A stretch of 64,000 nt of DNA from Streptomyces olindensis (GCA_000696115.1 JJOH01000019.1:496001-560000), one strand, 5' to 3'. Shown: positions 1-9,548, counted from the stretch's first letter. Made by a program: numbers and translations. Notes: generated from the letters alone by a model not told the origin.

Positions 1-656
1 AAGTCCTTGCCGTTGGAGAAGTACCAGTCGGAGACGCGGCCGGCCATGGCGCGCGCGGCAGTGGAGTTGCCGCCCTGGAAGATCTCCGGGTGGGGGCGCT
101 CGGGGGTGTTGAGCGGCTTGGGCTTGAGCGAGAAGTCGCGCAACCGGTAGAAGTCACCCGCGAGTTCGGCGTGGTCCTCGGTCCAGATCTGCCGCAGGGC
201 GCGGATGAACTCCTCCGAGCGGCGGTAGCGCTCGTCGTGCTCCAGCCAGGGCTCGCCGAGAGCGGTGAACTCGCCCTTGAACCAGCCGCTGACGACGTTG
301 ACGGCGAAGCGGCCGTTCGACAGGTGATCGGCGGTGGCGCCGAGCTTGGCGAGGACGCCCGGGTGCCACAGGCCGGGGTGGACGGCGGCGATGACCTTCA
401 GCCGCTGGGTGGCGAGCAGCAGGGCGAGGCTGAAGCTGGTCGACTCGTGCTGGTACTCGGCGCCGTAACTGGCCATGTAGCGGACCTGGCTCAGGGCGTA
501 GTCGAAGCCGCTGTTCTCGGCGAGCACGGCCAGTTCGCGGTTGTAGTCGTAGCCCCAGTCGGTGCGCTGCTCGATCGTGCTGGTGACCAGGCCGCCGCTG
601 ACGTTCGGCACCCAGTAGGCGAAGCGGACGGGGTCGGATCCGGGCGGTACGGGCAT
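1..656 (-). CDS. sfnG: SfnG-like dimethylsulfone monooxygenase (3' end beyond window)
   Basis: FMNH2-dependent monooxygenase of the luciferase-like (LLM) family. SfnG enzymes oxidise dimethylsulfone toward methanesulfinate for sulfur supply. About 218 residues are visible. The N-terminus reads FAYWVPNVSGGLV, then IEQRTDWGYDYNRELA, GFDYALSQVRYMA and GAEYQHESTS, a pattern characteristic of SfnG rather than SsuD. The ATG at 654-656 has an AGGAG about 6 nt upstream. The gene lies downstream of a cysteine-rich leader peptide (847-927) and is divergent from a LysR gene. The end of the gene lies left of position 1. The sub-family call rests on motif resemblance only. Confidence 0.85.
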   Translation of the reverse strand, partial: MPVPPGSDPVRFAYWVPNVSGGLVTSTIEQRTDWGYDYNRELAVLAENSGFDYALSQVRYMASYGAEYQHESTSFSLALLLATQRLKVIAAVHPGLWHPGVLAKLGATADHLSNGRFAVNVVSGWFKGEFTALGEPWLEHDERYRRSEEFIRALRQIWTEDHAELAGDFYRLRDFSLKPKPLNTPERPHPEIFQGGNSTAARAMAGRVSDWYFSNGKD

Positions 657-672
657 GGGGGACTCCTGGCGG

Positions 673-694
673 GAATGCGCACGCGAAAAAGGGC
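673..694 (-). promoter_or_regulatory. hairpin just upstream of the sfnG ribosome-binding site
   Basis: On the minus strand GCACGCG and CGCGTGC can pair as a 7-bp stem around a CCCTTTTT loop. It lies 5 nt upstream of the AGGAG of sfnG. Together with the hairpin at 825-839 it could be one of the alternative structures read out by the upstream leader peptide. This is inferred from pairing only. Confidence 0.35.
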
Positions 695-824
695 GCGTGC
701 GGTGACAGGGAAACGTATTCAGTGATCGGGATTCAGGCGTGCGGGGACGACGTTCCCGGGAAAGACGGAATCACCACGGAAAACGGCCGGTGGTGGAATG
801 CGCGACGGAAGATCGGCGCGGGTG

Positions 825-839
825 CGAGGGTTTCCCTCG
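825..839 (-). promoter_or_regulatory. small hairpin after the sfnG leader stop codon
   Basis: CGAGGG-AAA-CCCTCG (minus strand) forms a compact 6-bp stem with a 3-nt loop, 7 nt downstream of the stop codon of the 847-927 leader peptide. A structure at this place is what a translation-coupled attenuator would use, but no clear U-run follows. Confidence 0.35.
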
Positions 840-846
840 GGTGCGC

Positions 847-927
847 TCAGACCCGACAGCGACAGCAGGAGCTGGAGACACGCGCGAGGTCGACGTGGCG
901 CCGCCGCGTGAGGTCCTGTCGCTTCAT
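847..927 (-). CDS. cysteine-rich RRHVD leader peptide upstream of sfnG
   Basis: A 26-residue reading frame starting at the ATG at 925-927. It contains RRRHVDLARV followed by SSSCCRCRV, so three of the last six residues are Cys. Actinobacterial sulfur genes are known to carry short upstream peptides with an RRHVDL-like stretch and a terminal Cys run. In mycobacteria, ribosome stalling at scarce Cys codons raises expression of the downstream genes. No Shine-Dalgarno sequence precedes the ATG. A -35/-10 pair ends 7 nt before it, so the mRNA probably starts at or next to the ATG (leaderless). The leader lies 190 nt upstream of sfnG on the same strand. Three relatives occur elsewhere in this window. 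Confidence 0.82.
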   Translation of the reverse strand: MKRQDLTRRRHVDLARVSSSCCRCRV

Positions 928-934
928 GCCTTCG

Positions 935-964
935 ATCAAAGCAGCGGGGAGTCCGGCCGGTCAA
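935..964 (-). promoter_or_regulatory. promoter of the sfnG leader transcript
   Basis: On the minus strand TTGACC (959-964), an 18-nt spacer and TTTGAT (935-940) fit a housekeeping-sigma promoter, with 7 nt from the -10 to the leader ATG. The same spacing recurs at the leaders starting at 12475 and 63762. LysR binding would be expected in the adjacent 965-1060 interval. Confidence 0.55.
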
Positions 965-1065
965 GAATGCCCGGATGTCATTCCACATGCTGAGAGTCGG
1001 TATTCACGAGGTTGTGACAGGGATTCCCTTGAACGTGGCGTGCGGGGGACGGCAGCCTCCTTGTC

Positions 1066-1974
1066 GTGCGTATCGAACAGCTCGAATACATCGCCGCCGT
1101 CACCCGGTTGGGCTCGCTGCGACGCGCCGCCGAGGAACTGCACCTCTCCCAGCCCGCGCTCAGCGAGACCGTGCGCAACCTTGAGCGCGAGCTCGGCGTG
1201 GACCTGCTGGAACGCAAGCGGTCCGGGGCGAAGATCAGCGACGAGGGCCGCGAACTGCTGCCGCACATCATGAGTGTGCTGGACGCGGTCGACCGGCTGC
1301 GCGGTGCGGCCGGTGACCAGCACCGCATCAGCCGTATGGTCCGGCTCGGCACGGTCAACACGGCCACCGTCCCGCTGGTCATCCCGACCGTGCGGGAATT
1401 CCGGGCCTCACACCCGATGACCCAGGTGGAGCTGGTCGGCGCACAGCAGGCCGAGATCCATCGCGGGCTGCTGGAGGGGGCGTTCGATCTGGGGCTGGTG
1501 AACTACCTCGGAGGTGACGACATGCCGCCCGGCTTCGAGACCACCGAGTTGCTGCGCGGCCGGCCCGTGGTGTGCCTGCGCCCGGACAGTCCGCTGGCGG
1601 CCCTGGACGCGGTGGACGCCGACAGCCTCCTGGCCGAGCCGCTGGTAATGATGCGGTCCGGCTACGTCATGCACCGCTTCGTCCACCGTCTGCTGGGCGG
1701 CCGTACGCCCTCCTTCTCCTACTCCACCGACGGCGCCGAGATGGGCAAGCTGATGGTCGCCGAGGGACTCGGGGCGACGGTACTGCCGGACTTCAGTGTC
1801 ATCGGCGATCCCCTGGAACGGCGGGGCACCATCACCGTACGGCCGCTCGCCGGGGACACGACCGACGTGCTGCTGGTTCTGCAGCGCCGACACTCCGGTT
1901 CCGTCCCACGGGCCGTCCGCGATCTGCACGGGCTGTTCGTGCGCAACGCCCGTGCGTACCGCGCCCCTTCGTAA
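1066..1974 (+). CDS. LysR-family transcriptional regulator
   Basis: 302 residues. The N-terminal winged helix-turn-helix occupies roughly residues 1-60 (EQLEYIAAVTRLGSLRRAAE, then LSQPALSETVRNLERELG). A LysR substrate-binding domain follows to about residue 295. The GTG start is followed directly by the conserved RIEQLEYIAAV. The gene is divergent from sfnG and its leader promoter, the usual arrangement for a LysR activator and its target. By analogy with the LysR activator YtlI of the B. subtilis S-alkylcysteine operon it may respond to an acetylserine-type or sulfur signal. That is inference. Confidence 0.88.
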   Translation: MRIEQLEYIAAVTRLGSLRRAAEELHLSQPALSETVRNLERELGVDLLERKRSGAKISDEGRELLPHIMSVLDAVDRLRGAAGDQHRISRMVRLGTVNTATVPLVIPTVREFRASHPMTQVELVGAQQAEIHRGLLEGAFDLGLVNYLGGDDMPPGFETTELLRGRPVVCLRPDSPLAALDAVDADSLLAEPLVMMRSGYVMHRFVHRLLGGRTPSFSYSTDGAEMGKLMVAEGLGATVLPDFSVIGDPLERRGTITVRPLAGDTTDVLLVLQRRHSGSVPRAVRDLHGLFVRNARAYRAPS

Positions 1975-2007
1975 ATCCGAACGGCCGCGCTGGTGCGCGC
2001 GCATACG

Positions 2008-2024
2008 CCTATGTGGTTACCTGG
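2008..2024 (+). promoter_or_regulatory. 17-bp element shared with the leader at 63762
   Basis: CCTATGTGGTTACCTGG lies just upstream of the second leader peptide. It matches 12 of 17 positions of CCTATCGGATTACTAGG at 63702-63718, just upstream of another leader. It may be a repressor site for sulfur genes (an Rrf2/CymR-type protein is one candidate). No copy was seen at the other two leaders. Confidence 0.4.
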
Positions 2025-2028
2025 CTCC

Positions 2029-2103
2029 ATGACCGTGCTCGTGACCCGCCGCCACGTCGACTACGTGCGTGTCACCACCACGGGTTGTTCCGCCGCGAGT
2101 TGA
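2029..2103 (+). CDS. degenerate RRHVD leader peptide (single Cys)
   Basis: A 24-residue frame reading MTVLVTRRHVDYVRV and then TTTGCSAAS. It has the TRRHVD core of the other leaders but only one Cys near its end. It precedes the broken DUF1684 gene at 2238 by 134 nt. A long-range stem (GCTGATGG at 2154-2161 with CCATCAGC at 2208-2215) lies between the leader and that gene's AGGAG. No good -35 element is visible. It was probably once a working leader and is now decaying with its target. Confidence 0.6.
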   Translation: MTVLVTRRHVDYVRVTTTGCSAAS

Positions 2104-2237
2104 TTCTGTCCTCCGGCGCCCGACCAGCCCTTTCCCACCGTATCGCGCTGACCGCTGATGGAGGCGGCAGGCTGCCGTACCAGCGGATCTTCGCCGCAGG
2201 AGAGCGGCCATCAGCGCCGCATTCCGCAGGAGTACAC

Positions 2238-2945
2238 ATGACCGTCCAGGATTCCGCCACCGACACCGGCACCTTCGCCACGGAATGGGAGGCGTGACAC
2301 CGGCGGAGGGATTCCGCCCTCGCCCATGAGCACGGATTCCTCGCCGTCACCGGCCTGCACTGGCTGGCCACCGACCCCCAGCGCTTCCCCGACGCGCCCG
2401 GCATCTGGTCGACGGGCGACGACGGCGTCACCGTCGTGCTCGGCGAGGGGGAGGAACTCGCCGTCGACGGCACGGTGGTACGCGGACGGCACACCTTCGG
2501 CGTCATCCCGGAACGCGGCGGCGTCAACGCCGTCTGGGGGGATGCGGTGATCGAGGTCGCCAAGCGCGGCGGCCACGACCTGATCCGGCCGCGGCACCCG
2601 GAGCATCCGCTGCGCACCGCGTTCACCGGGACACCCGCGTACGCGCCGGACCCACGCTGGGCGGTCACCGGCACGTACACCCCGTTCCCCGAGCCGCGGC
2701 CGACCACCGTGGGCGCCGCCGTCGAGGGGCTGCAGCACGTCTACGACGCCCCCGGCCGGATCCGCTTCCACATCGGAGGCCCCGCACTGGGTCTGACCGC
2801 GTTCAACGGGCACACACCGGGCAGCCTCATGGTGCTGTTCACCGACGCCACATCGGGCGTGACCACGTATCCGGCCAACCGCGCCCTGCACATCGACCCG
2901 CCCGGACCTGACGGCACCGTGGTGCTGGAGTGGCTTTCTGCGTAA
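2238..2945 (+). pseudogene. DUF1684-family protein, broken by an internal stop and truncated
   Basis: The ATG at 2238 has AGGAG upstream. The frame opens as TFATEWEA and stops at a TGA (2295-2297), then continues in the same frame as HRRRDSALAHEHGFLAVTGL and so on to 2945. DUF1684 proteins have EW..WH.RR at this place, so the TGA most likely replaced a TGG Trp codon. The ending VVLEWLSA also lacks the expected C-terminal stretch (D-F-N-R-A and about 30 further residues). One in-frame stop plus a missing 3' end argues for a pseudogene rather than readthrough. Family function is unknown. Confidence 0.8.
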
Positions 2946-2949
2946 GCGG

Positions 2950-3835
2950 ACGGGGCCGGCGCGGTGAGCCGGCCCGCCGGCCCAGGTGGCGCGGGGGCAC
3001 TCAGGTCGGTCCCGCGCCCGCTCCCCGTCGGCCTGCGCGCGGGAGCCCGGCGACGGTCTCCCGCATGCCGGGTGTCCACGCGGTCCCGCACCAGCTCCCG
3101 GTCCTCCTCATTCCACTCGAAGGCGCGGGCCTGCTCCGGCGTCGGGTACTCGATGGCGCCCTCGGCGGTGCGGATGCTGCGGCCCCAGGCCGGGTAGCCG
3201 GTGGCGAGCTCGTGGGCCGTCTCCTCGTCCTCCGCCACGACCACGTCGGCCGAGACGCTGACGTACGGCTTGTCGAGGACGTCGGAGGGCTGGAAGAAGG
3301 CCCGGTAGCCGTCCACGGCCTCCAGCACGGTGGCGGGGCTGACGTGGTAGTTCGCGGCGAACCGCAGCCCCCGCGCGCCCGCGACCTCGGCGCTCTGGCA
3401 CCGCTGCTGCCCAGGATCCGCACCTCGACGTCGGCGCCCTCGCCCGGCACGGCGTGCGCCTCGACGCCCTCCGGGGACCGGTAGGTGCCGGCCAGCAGGG
3501 CGAGGATGTCGTCGATCTGCTCGGCCAGATCTGCCGGAACACCTCGTAGCTCTCGGCGTTGCGGTCCCATTGGTCCTCGGGTGTGTGGAACAGCTCGCGC
3601 TGGGCGGCGCCGTTGCCCTTGCCGATGATCAATGCCAGACGTCCGCCGGAGAGATGGTCGAGGGTGGCGTAGTCCTCGTATCGTGCCGCTCCCCCACGCC
3701 GAAGCCGTCGAAGCCGGGTTCCTCGGCGAGCAGGGCGTTGTCGAGAACCTCGCGAAAGCGGTCCTGGGTCGTCTTCTGCACCCCGGTGATCGGGTCCGGG
3801 CGGTGCACGATCAGGGTGATGGCGGGGAACTTCAC
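2950..3835 (-). pseudogene. flavin-dependent (LLM) oxidoreductase pseudogene with several frameshifts
   Basis: The GTG at 3833-3835 overlaps the stop of the preceding monooxygenase in a GTGA. Recognisable LLM blocks follow in changing frames: MKFPAITLIVHRPDPITGVQ up to FDGFGVGER, then YEDYATLDHLSGGRLALIIG to RNAESYEVFRQIW, then IDDILALLAGTYRSPEGV to VEVRILGSSG, then RGLRFAANYHVSPATVLEAV to EEDRELVRDRVDTRHAGD. At least three frameshifts separate them (near 3690, 3530 and 3400) and the C-terminus is lost near 2950. It was the last gene of the sulfur operon and meets the truncated DUF1684 gene tail to tail. Confidence 0.82.
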
Positions 3836-5205
3836 GACGCTGCCCGTTGGTCGCGGACGTCGTCGGGGTGGGCCAGGCCGAGGTGGTCGCGCAGGGTCGG
3901 GCCCTCGTACTCCGTGCGAAACACGCCCCGTTCCTGCAGGAGCGGGACGACCTTGTCGGCGAACTCGTCGAGGCCGGTGGGGGTGAGGTGCGGGACGAGG
4001 ATGAAGCCGTCACTGGCGTCGGCCTGCACGAACTCGTTGATGGTGCGGGCGATCGTCTCCGCCGAACCGATGAAGTTCTGCCGGTTGCCGGTCTCGATGA
4101 CCAGGTCGCGGATCGACCAGTTGTTCGCGGCGGCGAGCTCGCGCCACTCGCGGGCGGTGGCCAGCGGGTCGCGGTACATGCGGACCTGGGCGCGGCCCTG
4201 GGAGATGTGGCTGTCGCCGACATCGGGGTCGATGTCGGGGAGCGGCCCGTCCGGGTCGTAGGAGGACAGGTCCCGGTTCCAGACGAACTCCAGGTGCTTG
4301 AGGGCGGTGGCGCCGCTGACCTGCTGGCGGCGCACCTCCTTGGCGAGTTCCTCCGCCTCGGCGTCGGTGTCGGCGAGGGTGAAGGTGGCGGCGGGCAGGA
4401 TCAGCAGCTGGTCGTGGTGGCGGCCGTACTTGGCGAGGCGCTTCTTGACGTCGGTGAAGAAGGCCTGGCCCGCTTCGAGGGTGGCGTGTCGGCTGAAGAT
4501 CGCGTCGGCTTCGGAGGCGGCGAACTCGCGGCCCTCCTCGGAGTCGCCGGCCTGGAAGATCACCGGGCGGCCCTGCGGGGAGCGCGGCACGTTGAACTGC
4601 CCGTGGATGTCGAAGTGTTGCCCGGTGTGGACGAAGGCGCCGGCCTTGGCGTCCCGCAGGAAGCTGCCGCTCTCCTGGTCGGCGAGGATCTCGTCGCCGT
4701 GCCAGGAGTCGAAGAGCTCGTTCGCCGTGGCCAGGAACTCCTTGGCGCGGGAGTAGCGCTCCTCCTGCGGCAGGAAGCCACCGCGGCGGAAGTTCTCTCC
4801 GGTGAAGGCGTCCCAGGAGGTGACGACGTTCCAGGCGGTGCGCCCGCCGGAGAGGTGGTCGAGGCTGGCGAACTGGCGGGCGACCTCGTAGGGCTCGTTG
4901 AAGGTGGAGTTGATGGTGCCGGTCAGGCCGAGATGCTCGGTGACGGCGGCGAGTGCCGCCAGGACGGTGAAGGTGTCGGGGCGGCCTACGACGTCCAGGT
5001 CGTAGATCTGCCCGCCCTGTTCGCGGAGCCTGAGCCCCTCGGCGAGGAACAGGAAGTCGAACTTGGCGCGTTCGGCCGTCCGCGCGAAGTGCACGAAGGA
5101 GCTGAACTCGATGTGGCTGCCGGCCTTCGGATCGCTCCACACGGTGGTGTTGTTGACGCCCGGGAAGTGGGCGGCCAGATGGATCTGCTTCAAAGGCTTG
5201 GTCAT
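3832..5205 (-). CDS. NtaA/SnaA/DszA-family FMN monooxygenase
   Basis: 457 residues, normal length for the NtaA/SnaA/DszA/SoxA branch of LLM monooxygenases, which use FMNH2 from a separate reductase. Family blocks seen: HLAAHFPGVNNTTVWSDP at the N-terminus, FDFLFLAEGLRLRE, YEVARQFASLDHLSGGRTAW, NVVTSWD, then RSPQGRPVIFQAGDSEEGRE. Its operon position beside a cystine-type importer suggests a CmoO/CmoJ-like role opening an S-alkylated cysteine derivative. The true substrate cannot be read from sequence. Starts 20 nt after the previous gene's stop and is translationally coupled to the downstream pseudogene. Confidence 0.85.
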   Translation of the reverse strand: MTKPLKQIHLAAHFPGVNNTTVWSDPKAGSHIEFSSFVHFARTAERAKFDFLFLAEGLRLREQGGQIYDLDVVGRPDTFTVLAALAAVTEHLGLTGTINSTFNEPYEVARQFASLDHLSGGRTAWNVVTSWDAFTGENFRRGGFLPQEERYSRAKEFLATANELFDSWHGDEILADQESGSFLRDAKAGAFVHTGQHFDIHGQFNVPRSPQGRPVIFQAGDSEEGREFAASEADAIFSRHATLEAGQAFFTDVKKRLAKYGRHHDQLLILPAATFTLADTDAEAEELAKEVRRQQVSGATALKHLEFVWNRDLSSYDPDGPLPDIDPDVGDSHISQGRAQVRMYRDPLATAREWRELAAANNWSIRDLVIETGNRQNFIGSAETIARTINEFVQADASDGFILVPHLTPTGLDEFADKVVPLLQERGVFRTEYEGPTLRDHLGLAHPDDVRDQRAAS

Positions 5206-5225
5206 CGGTCGGGGATCCTTCCGGC

Positions 5226-6428
5226 TCAGGCAGCGGCGTAGCGGTTGGCGGGGCGGGCCAGGCCCAGCAGGCCGCGCAGGGTGTCCGCCTCGTAGGCGCG
5301 GCGGAAGGCGCCGCGGCGCTGCAGTTCGGGGACCAGCCCCCGGGTGATCGCCGGGAGGTCGTGGCCGGCGACGGCGGGGCGCAGCCGGAAACCGGTCAAC
5401 CCGGCGGTGTGCAACTCCTGTAGAACGTCAGCGAGTTGGTCGGGCGTGCCGGCGAAGATCCGGGCGTCGCTGGTGTACGGCTCCCCCGCGAGGGCGTCGA
5501 GGCGCGCGCGCCGGTCCTCCGCGGCAGCCTGGTCGTCGTCCAGGAAGACCACCACGTCACCGAAGACATGCAGGGGTTCGCCTGCTCGCCCGGCCGTCTC
5601 CTGCTCGGCGCGGATCTCGGCGACGATCGCGCGGGCCTGCTCGGCGTCGTGCGGGGTCACGTAGCCGATGTCGGCCTGCCGGGACACCAGCCGGTACGGA
5701 ACGGTCTGGTGGGCGAGGGCGCTGACGATCGGCTGGCCCTGCGGTGGGCGGGGCGTGATGGAGGGGCCCCTGACGCTGAAGTGCCTGCCCTCGAAGTCGA
5801 TGTAGTGCAGCTTGTCGCGGTCGATGAAGCGGCCGGTGGCGGCGTCCCGGATCTCGGCGTCGTCCTCCCAGCTGTCCCAGAGGCGGCGCACCACCTCCAC
5901 GTAGTCGGCGGCTTCGTCGAAGAGGTCGGCGACCACCTCCCGGGTGTCCGGGTGGTCGTAGGCCTCGATGCGCGGGATGGTGCGGCGGCCGAAGTGCGCG
6001 GCCTCGTTCGGGCGGGCGGTGATCTGCACCCGCAGGCCGGCGCGGCCGGCGCTGACGTAGTCGAGGGTGGCGATCGCCTTGGAGATGTGGAACGGCTCCG
6101 TGTGCGTGGAGACCACCGTCGGCACCAGGCCTATGTGCCGGGTCAACGGGGCGACGCGGGAGGCGATGAGGACGGCGTCGAGGCGGCCGCGGACCTGGTC
6201 GGTGCGCTCGTCCGGGTCGAGGAAGTGGGAGGACTGCGGGCCGAGGCCGTCCTCGATGGTCACGAGGTCGAGCAGACCGCGTTCGGCCTCGGCGACCAGA
6301 TCGGCCCAGTATCCGGCGGTGAACAGCTCGCGCGGGCGGGCCTCCGGCTCGCGCCAGGAGGCGGGGTGCCAGCCGGTGCCGTCCAGGGCGACGGCAAGGT
6401 GCAGGGAAGAAAGGGGTGTTGAGGACAC
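5226..6428 (-). CDS. LLM-class flavin-dependent oxidoreductase
   Basis: 400 residues. The LLM fold is indicated by SLHLAVALDGTGWHPASWRE at the N-terminus, LDLVTIEDGLGPQ, HIGLVPTVVSTHTEPFHISK, ATLDYVSAGRAGLRVQITAR and PQGQPIVSALAHQ. GTG start with GGAAGG 9 nt upstream. A 212-nt non-coding gap separates it from the upstream solute-binding protein gene and holds only a weak GCCTCC/GGAGGC hairpin. It may act with its neighbour at 3832-5205 as a second monooxygenase in organosulfur breakdown. The substrate is unknown. Confidence 0.83.
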   Translation of the reverse strand: MSSTPLSSLHLAVALDGTGWHPASWREPEARPRELFTAGYWADLVAEAERGLLDLVTIEDGLGPQSSHFLDPDERTDQVRGRLDAVLIASRVAPLTRHIGLVPTVVSTHTEPFHISKAIATLDYVSAGRAGLRVQITARPNEAAHFGRRTIPRIEAYDHPDTREVVADLFDEAADYVEVVRRLWDSWEDDAEIRDAATGRFIDRDKLHYIDFEGRHFSVRGPSITPRPPQGQPIVSALAHQTVPYRLVSRQADIGYVTPHDAEQARAIVAEIRAEQETAGRAGEPLHVFGDVVVFLDDDQAAAEDRRARLDALAGEPYTSDARIFAGTPDQLADVLQELHTAGLTGFRLRPAVAGHDLPAITRGLVPELQRRGAFRRAYEADTLRGLLGLARPANRYAAA

Positions 6429-6640
6429 GAAGGGTGCCTTCCTGGAAGTCCGTGACGAGAACGCCCGCCTCCCTCAGACAGGAGGAGGCAACGGCGGTGA
6501 AGGAACGGGTCAGGAACAACGGAGCGCGCAGGCCAGGCGCTGGAGGTCCCTGTGGGGCCGGGAGTGGAGGTGGACGGCGTGGCCGCACCTGGTACCGGTG
6601 CCGCGCCTCGGAGTTGGAGAGCCTGCGCACCCCGGGTCGG

Positions 6641-7624
6641 CTACTTGTTGGTCTTGGGCAGGCCGGGCGGGTTGATCTCGGCCTTGGTCACGGCCTCGTC
6701 GGACAGGCCCCAGCGCTGAAGTACCTTCGCGTACGTGCCGTTGTCGATGACGTGGTTGAGGGCGTCGGCGAGCGGCTTGACCAGGCCGCTGTCCTTCTTG
6801 GTGGTGGCCGCGATGAGCCCCTGGAGGGTGGAGCCGGCGCCGGAGTAGGTGCCGACGACCTCGGTCTTGCCGGTGGTGGCCGCGTGGTAGGCGGCGGTCG
6901 GGTTGGGGCCGAGGTAGAGGTCGATGCGGCCGGACTGGAGGGCGAGGTAGGTGTCGCTGTCGTTCTGGTAGTACTTGATGTTCACCGGCTTGCGGCCGGC
7001 CTTCTCGTTCTCCTTGCTCCACTCGATGAGCAGCTTCTCCTGGTTGGTGCCGCTGCCCACCGCGACCGTCCTGCCCGCCACGTCCTCGGGCCCGGTGACC
7101 TTCAGGCCGCTGCCCTTCTTCGCCTCGAAGGCGAGGTTGTCCTCGCGGTAGGTGGCGAAGTCGTACTTTTCCTTGCGCTCCTCGGTGACGGTGATGTTGC
7201 TGAACCCGACGTCGTACTTGGCGCTGTCCAGGCCGACGAAGATGTTCTCCCAGGAGACCGTGTTGATGTGCGGCTTGAGGCCCAGCACGTCGGCGACCAG
7301 GGAGGCGAGGTCGGGCTCGACGCCGATGACGGTCTTGTTGTCGGTGGCGTAGAAGGTGAGCGGTGCGGCGGAGCCGGAGGAGTCGACGATCTCCAGGGTG
7401 CCTCTCTTGCGGATCTTCTCGGGGACCTCGGCGGCTATGGAGTCGACCTTGTCGGTGGTGATGCGGTTCTGGTCGGGACTGATGTTGATCTTCGTCTTGC
7501 TGCCCGGCGTGGCCGCGACCTCGGTCGTGCCGCCGTCGTCGGGGTTGCTGCACGCGGCGAGGACGAGGGCGGTGGCGAGTCCGAGCGCGGCTGCGGCGGT
7601 GCGGCGGGTGATCGAGGTGGACAT
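6641..7624 (-). CDS. amino-acid-type ABC transporter solute-binding lipoprotein (second copy)
   Basis: 327 residues. A signal peptide with lipobox (ALVLAACSN, lipidated Cys at about residue 25) is followed by a family-3 solute-binding domain (RGTLEIVDSSG, VIGVEPDLASLVADVLG, YDVGFSNITVTEERKEKYDFA, GRTVAVGSGTNQEKLL, INPPGLP near the end). It captures the substrate outside the membrane for the neighbouring permease and ATPase. With the protein at 9549-10505 it makes two different receptors in one operon, as with TcyJ and TcyK in B. subtilis. Cystine or an S-alkylcysteine is the likely ligand by context. Confidence 0.88.
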   Translation of the reverse strand: MSTSITRRTAAAALGLATALVLAACSNPDDGGTTEVAATPGSKTKINISPDQNRITTDKVDSIAAEVPEKIRKRGTLEIVDSSGSAAPLTFYATDNKTVIGVEPDLASLVADVLGLKPHINTVSWENIFVGLDSAKYDVGFSNITVTEERKEKYDFATYREDNLAFEAKKGSGLKVTGPEDVAGRTVAVGSGTNQEKLLIEWSKENEKAGRKPVNIKYYQNDSDTYLALQSGRIDLYLGPNPTAAYHAATTGKTEVVGTYSGAGSTLQGLIAATTKKDSGLVKPLADALNHVIDNGTYAKVLQRWGLSDEAVTKAEINPPGLPKTNK

Positions 7625-7662
7625 GGTCGTGCTCCTTGCTCGCGGGATGGGGTGAGGGTCGG

Positions 7663-8498
<836 letters not shown>

Positions 8499-8502
<4 letters not shown>

Positions 8503-9527
8503 CGGCTGTCTCCCAAGGGCTTCAGGGGTGTGACGGGCTGGTTGCGCTGGGCGGCTGCCGCGCGCAGGGTGCGGACGAAGCGGCGGGCACGCTGGAGCGG
8601 GGTGGGCGGCGGGGTGCGGTTGGCGCCCCGGGCGTAGCGGCGCTCGACGTAGTACTGCGCGACCGACAGCAAGGAGGTCAGCACCACGTACCAGGCGGTG
8701 GCGACCAGCAGCAGCGGGATCACCCGGCCGTTGCGTCCGTAGATCACCTGCACCTGGTAGAACAGCTCACCGATGGACATCACGTAGACCACCGAGGTGC
8801 CCTTGAGCAGGCCGATGATCTCGTTGCCGGCCGTGGGCAGGATGGCGCGCATGGCCTGCGGCAGCACGATCCGGCGGATCTGCCGCAGCCGGGGGATGCC
8901 CAGCGCGGCGGCCGCCTCCAACTGCCCGTGGTCGACGGCGATGACACCACCGCGCACGATCTCGGCGGCATAGGCGGCCTGGTGCAGCGTCAGCCCGATG
9001 ACGGCCGCGCCCATGGTGCCGATGATGCTGTTGCTGTCGACGGACCAGAACACCGGGCCGAAGGGGATGCCGAAGCCCAGCCTCTCGTACAGCGCGCTCA
9101 GGTTGAACCAGAACACCAGCTGGACGATCATCGGGATGGACCGGAAGATCCAGATGTAGGTCCAGGCGACGGTCTGGAGCACCGGACTGCGCGACAGCCG
9201 CATGAAGGCCAGGACGGTGCCGAGGAGGAAGCCGAGCACGGTGGCGTAGGCGGTGAGTTGGAGGGTCACCCACACTGCATGGACGATCGTCTCGGACAGC
9301 ACGTAGTCGCGGAAGACGCCCCACTCCCAGACCGGGTTGGTGGCCAGGCCGTGCGCGAACTGGGCGACCAGCACGATCACGGCGACGGCCGCCACCCAGC
9401 GGGCGTAGTGGCGGGCGGGGACGACCTTGAGGGAGGCCGGGTCGTCCGGGGTGGGCGGAGCCCCGGGGCCGGTGCCGGGCGAGGCCGCTGCGGGTGGCGC
9501 GGAGGCGGAAGGTGTGGTGAGTCCCAT
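8499..9527 (-). CDS. amino-acid ABC transporter permease (TcyL-like)
   Basis: 342 residues, longer than usual because of a Pro/Ala-rich N-terminal tail of about 50 residues and a basic C-terminal tail. The permease core shows several membrane helices (AVAVIVLVAQFAHGLA, VTLQLTAYATVLGFLLGTVL, WIFRSIPMIVQLVFWFNLSA). The EAA loop is EAAAALGIPRLRQIRRIVLP with QAMRAILPTAGNE after it. It forms the channel with the ATPase, to which it is coupled by a 4-bp overlap. A second, divergently encoded permease (12773-13780) is its closest partner in the window. Confidence 0.9.
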
Positions 9528-9548
9528 CGTGACGTTCCTGCTTACTCG

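Noticed and set aside
2295..2297. In-frame TGA in the DUF1684 gene as a selenocysteine or readthrough codon
   Set aside because: The family has Trp here, the 3' end is also lost, and no selenocysteine element was seen. A pseudogene explains both defects.
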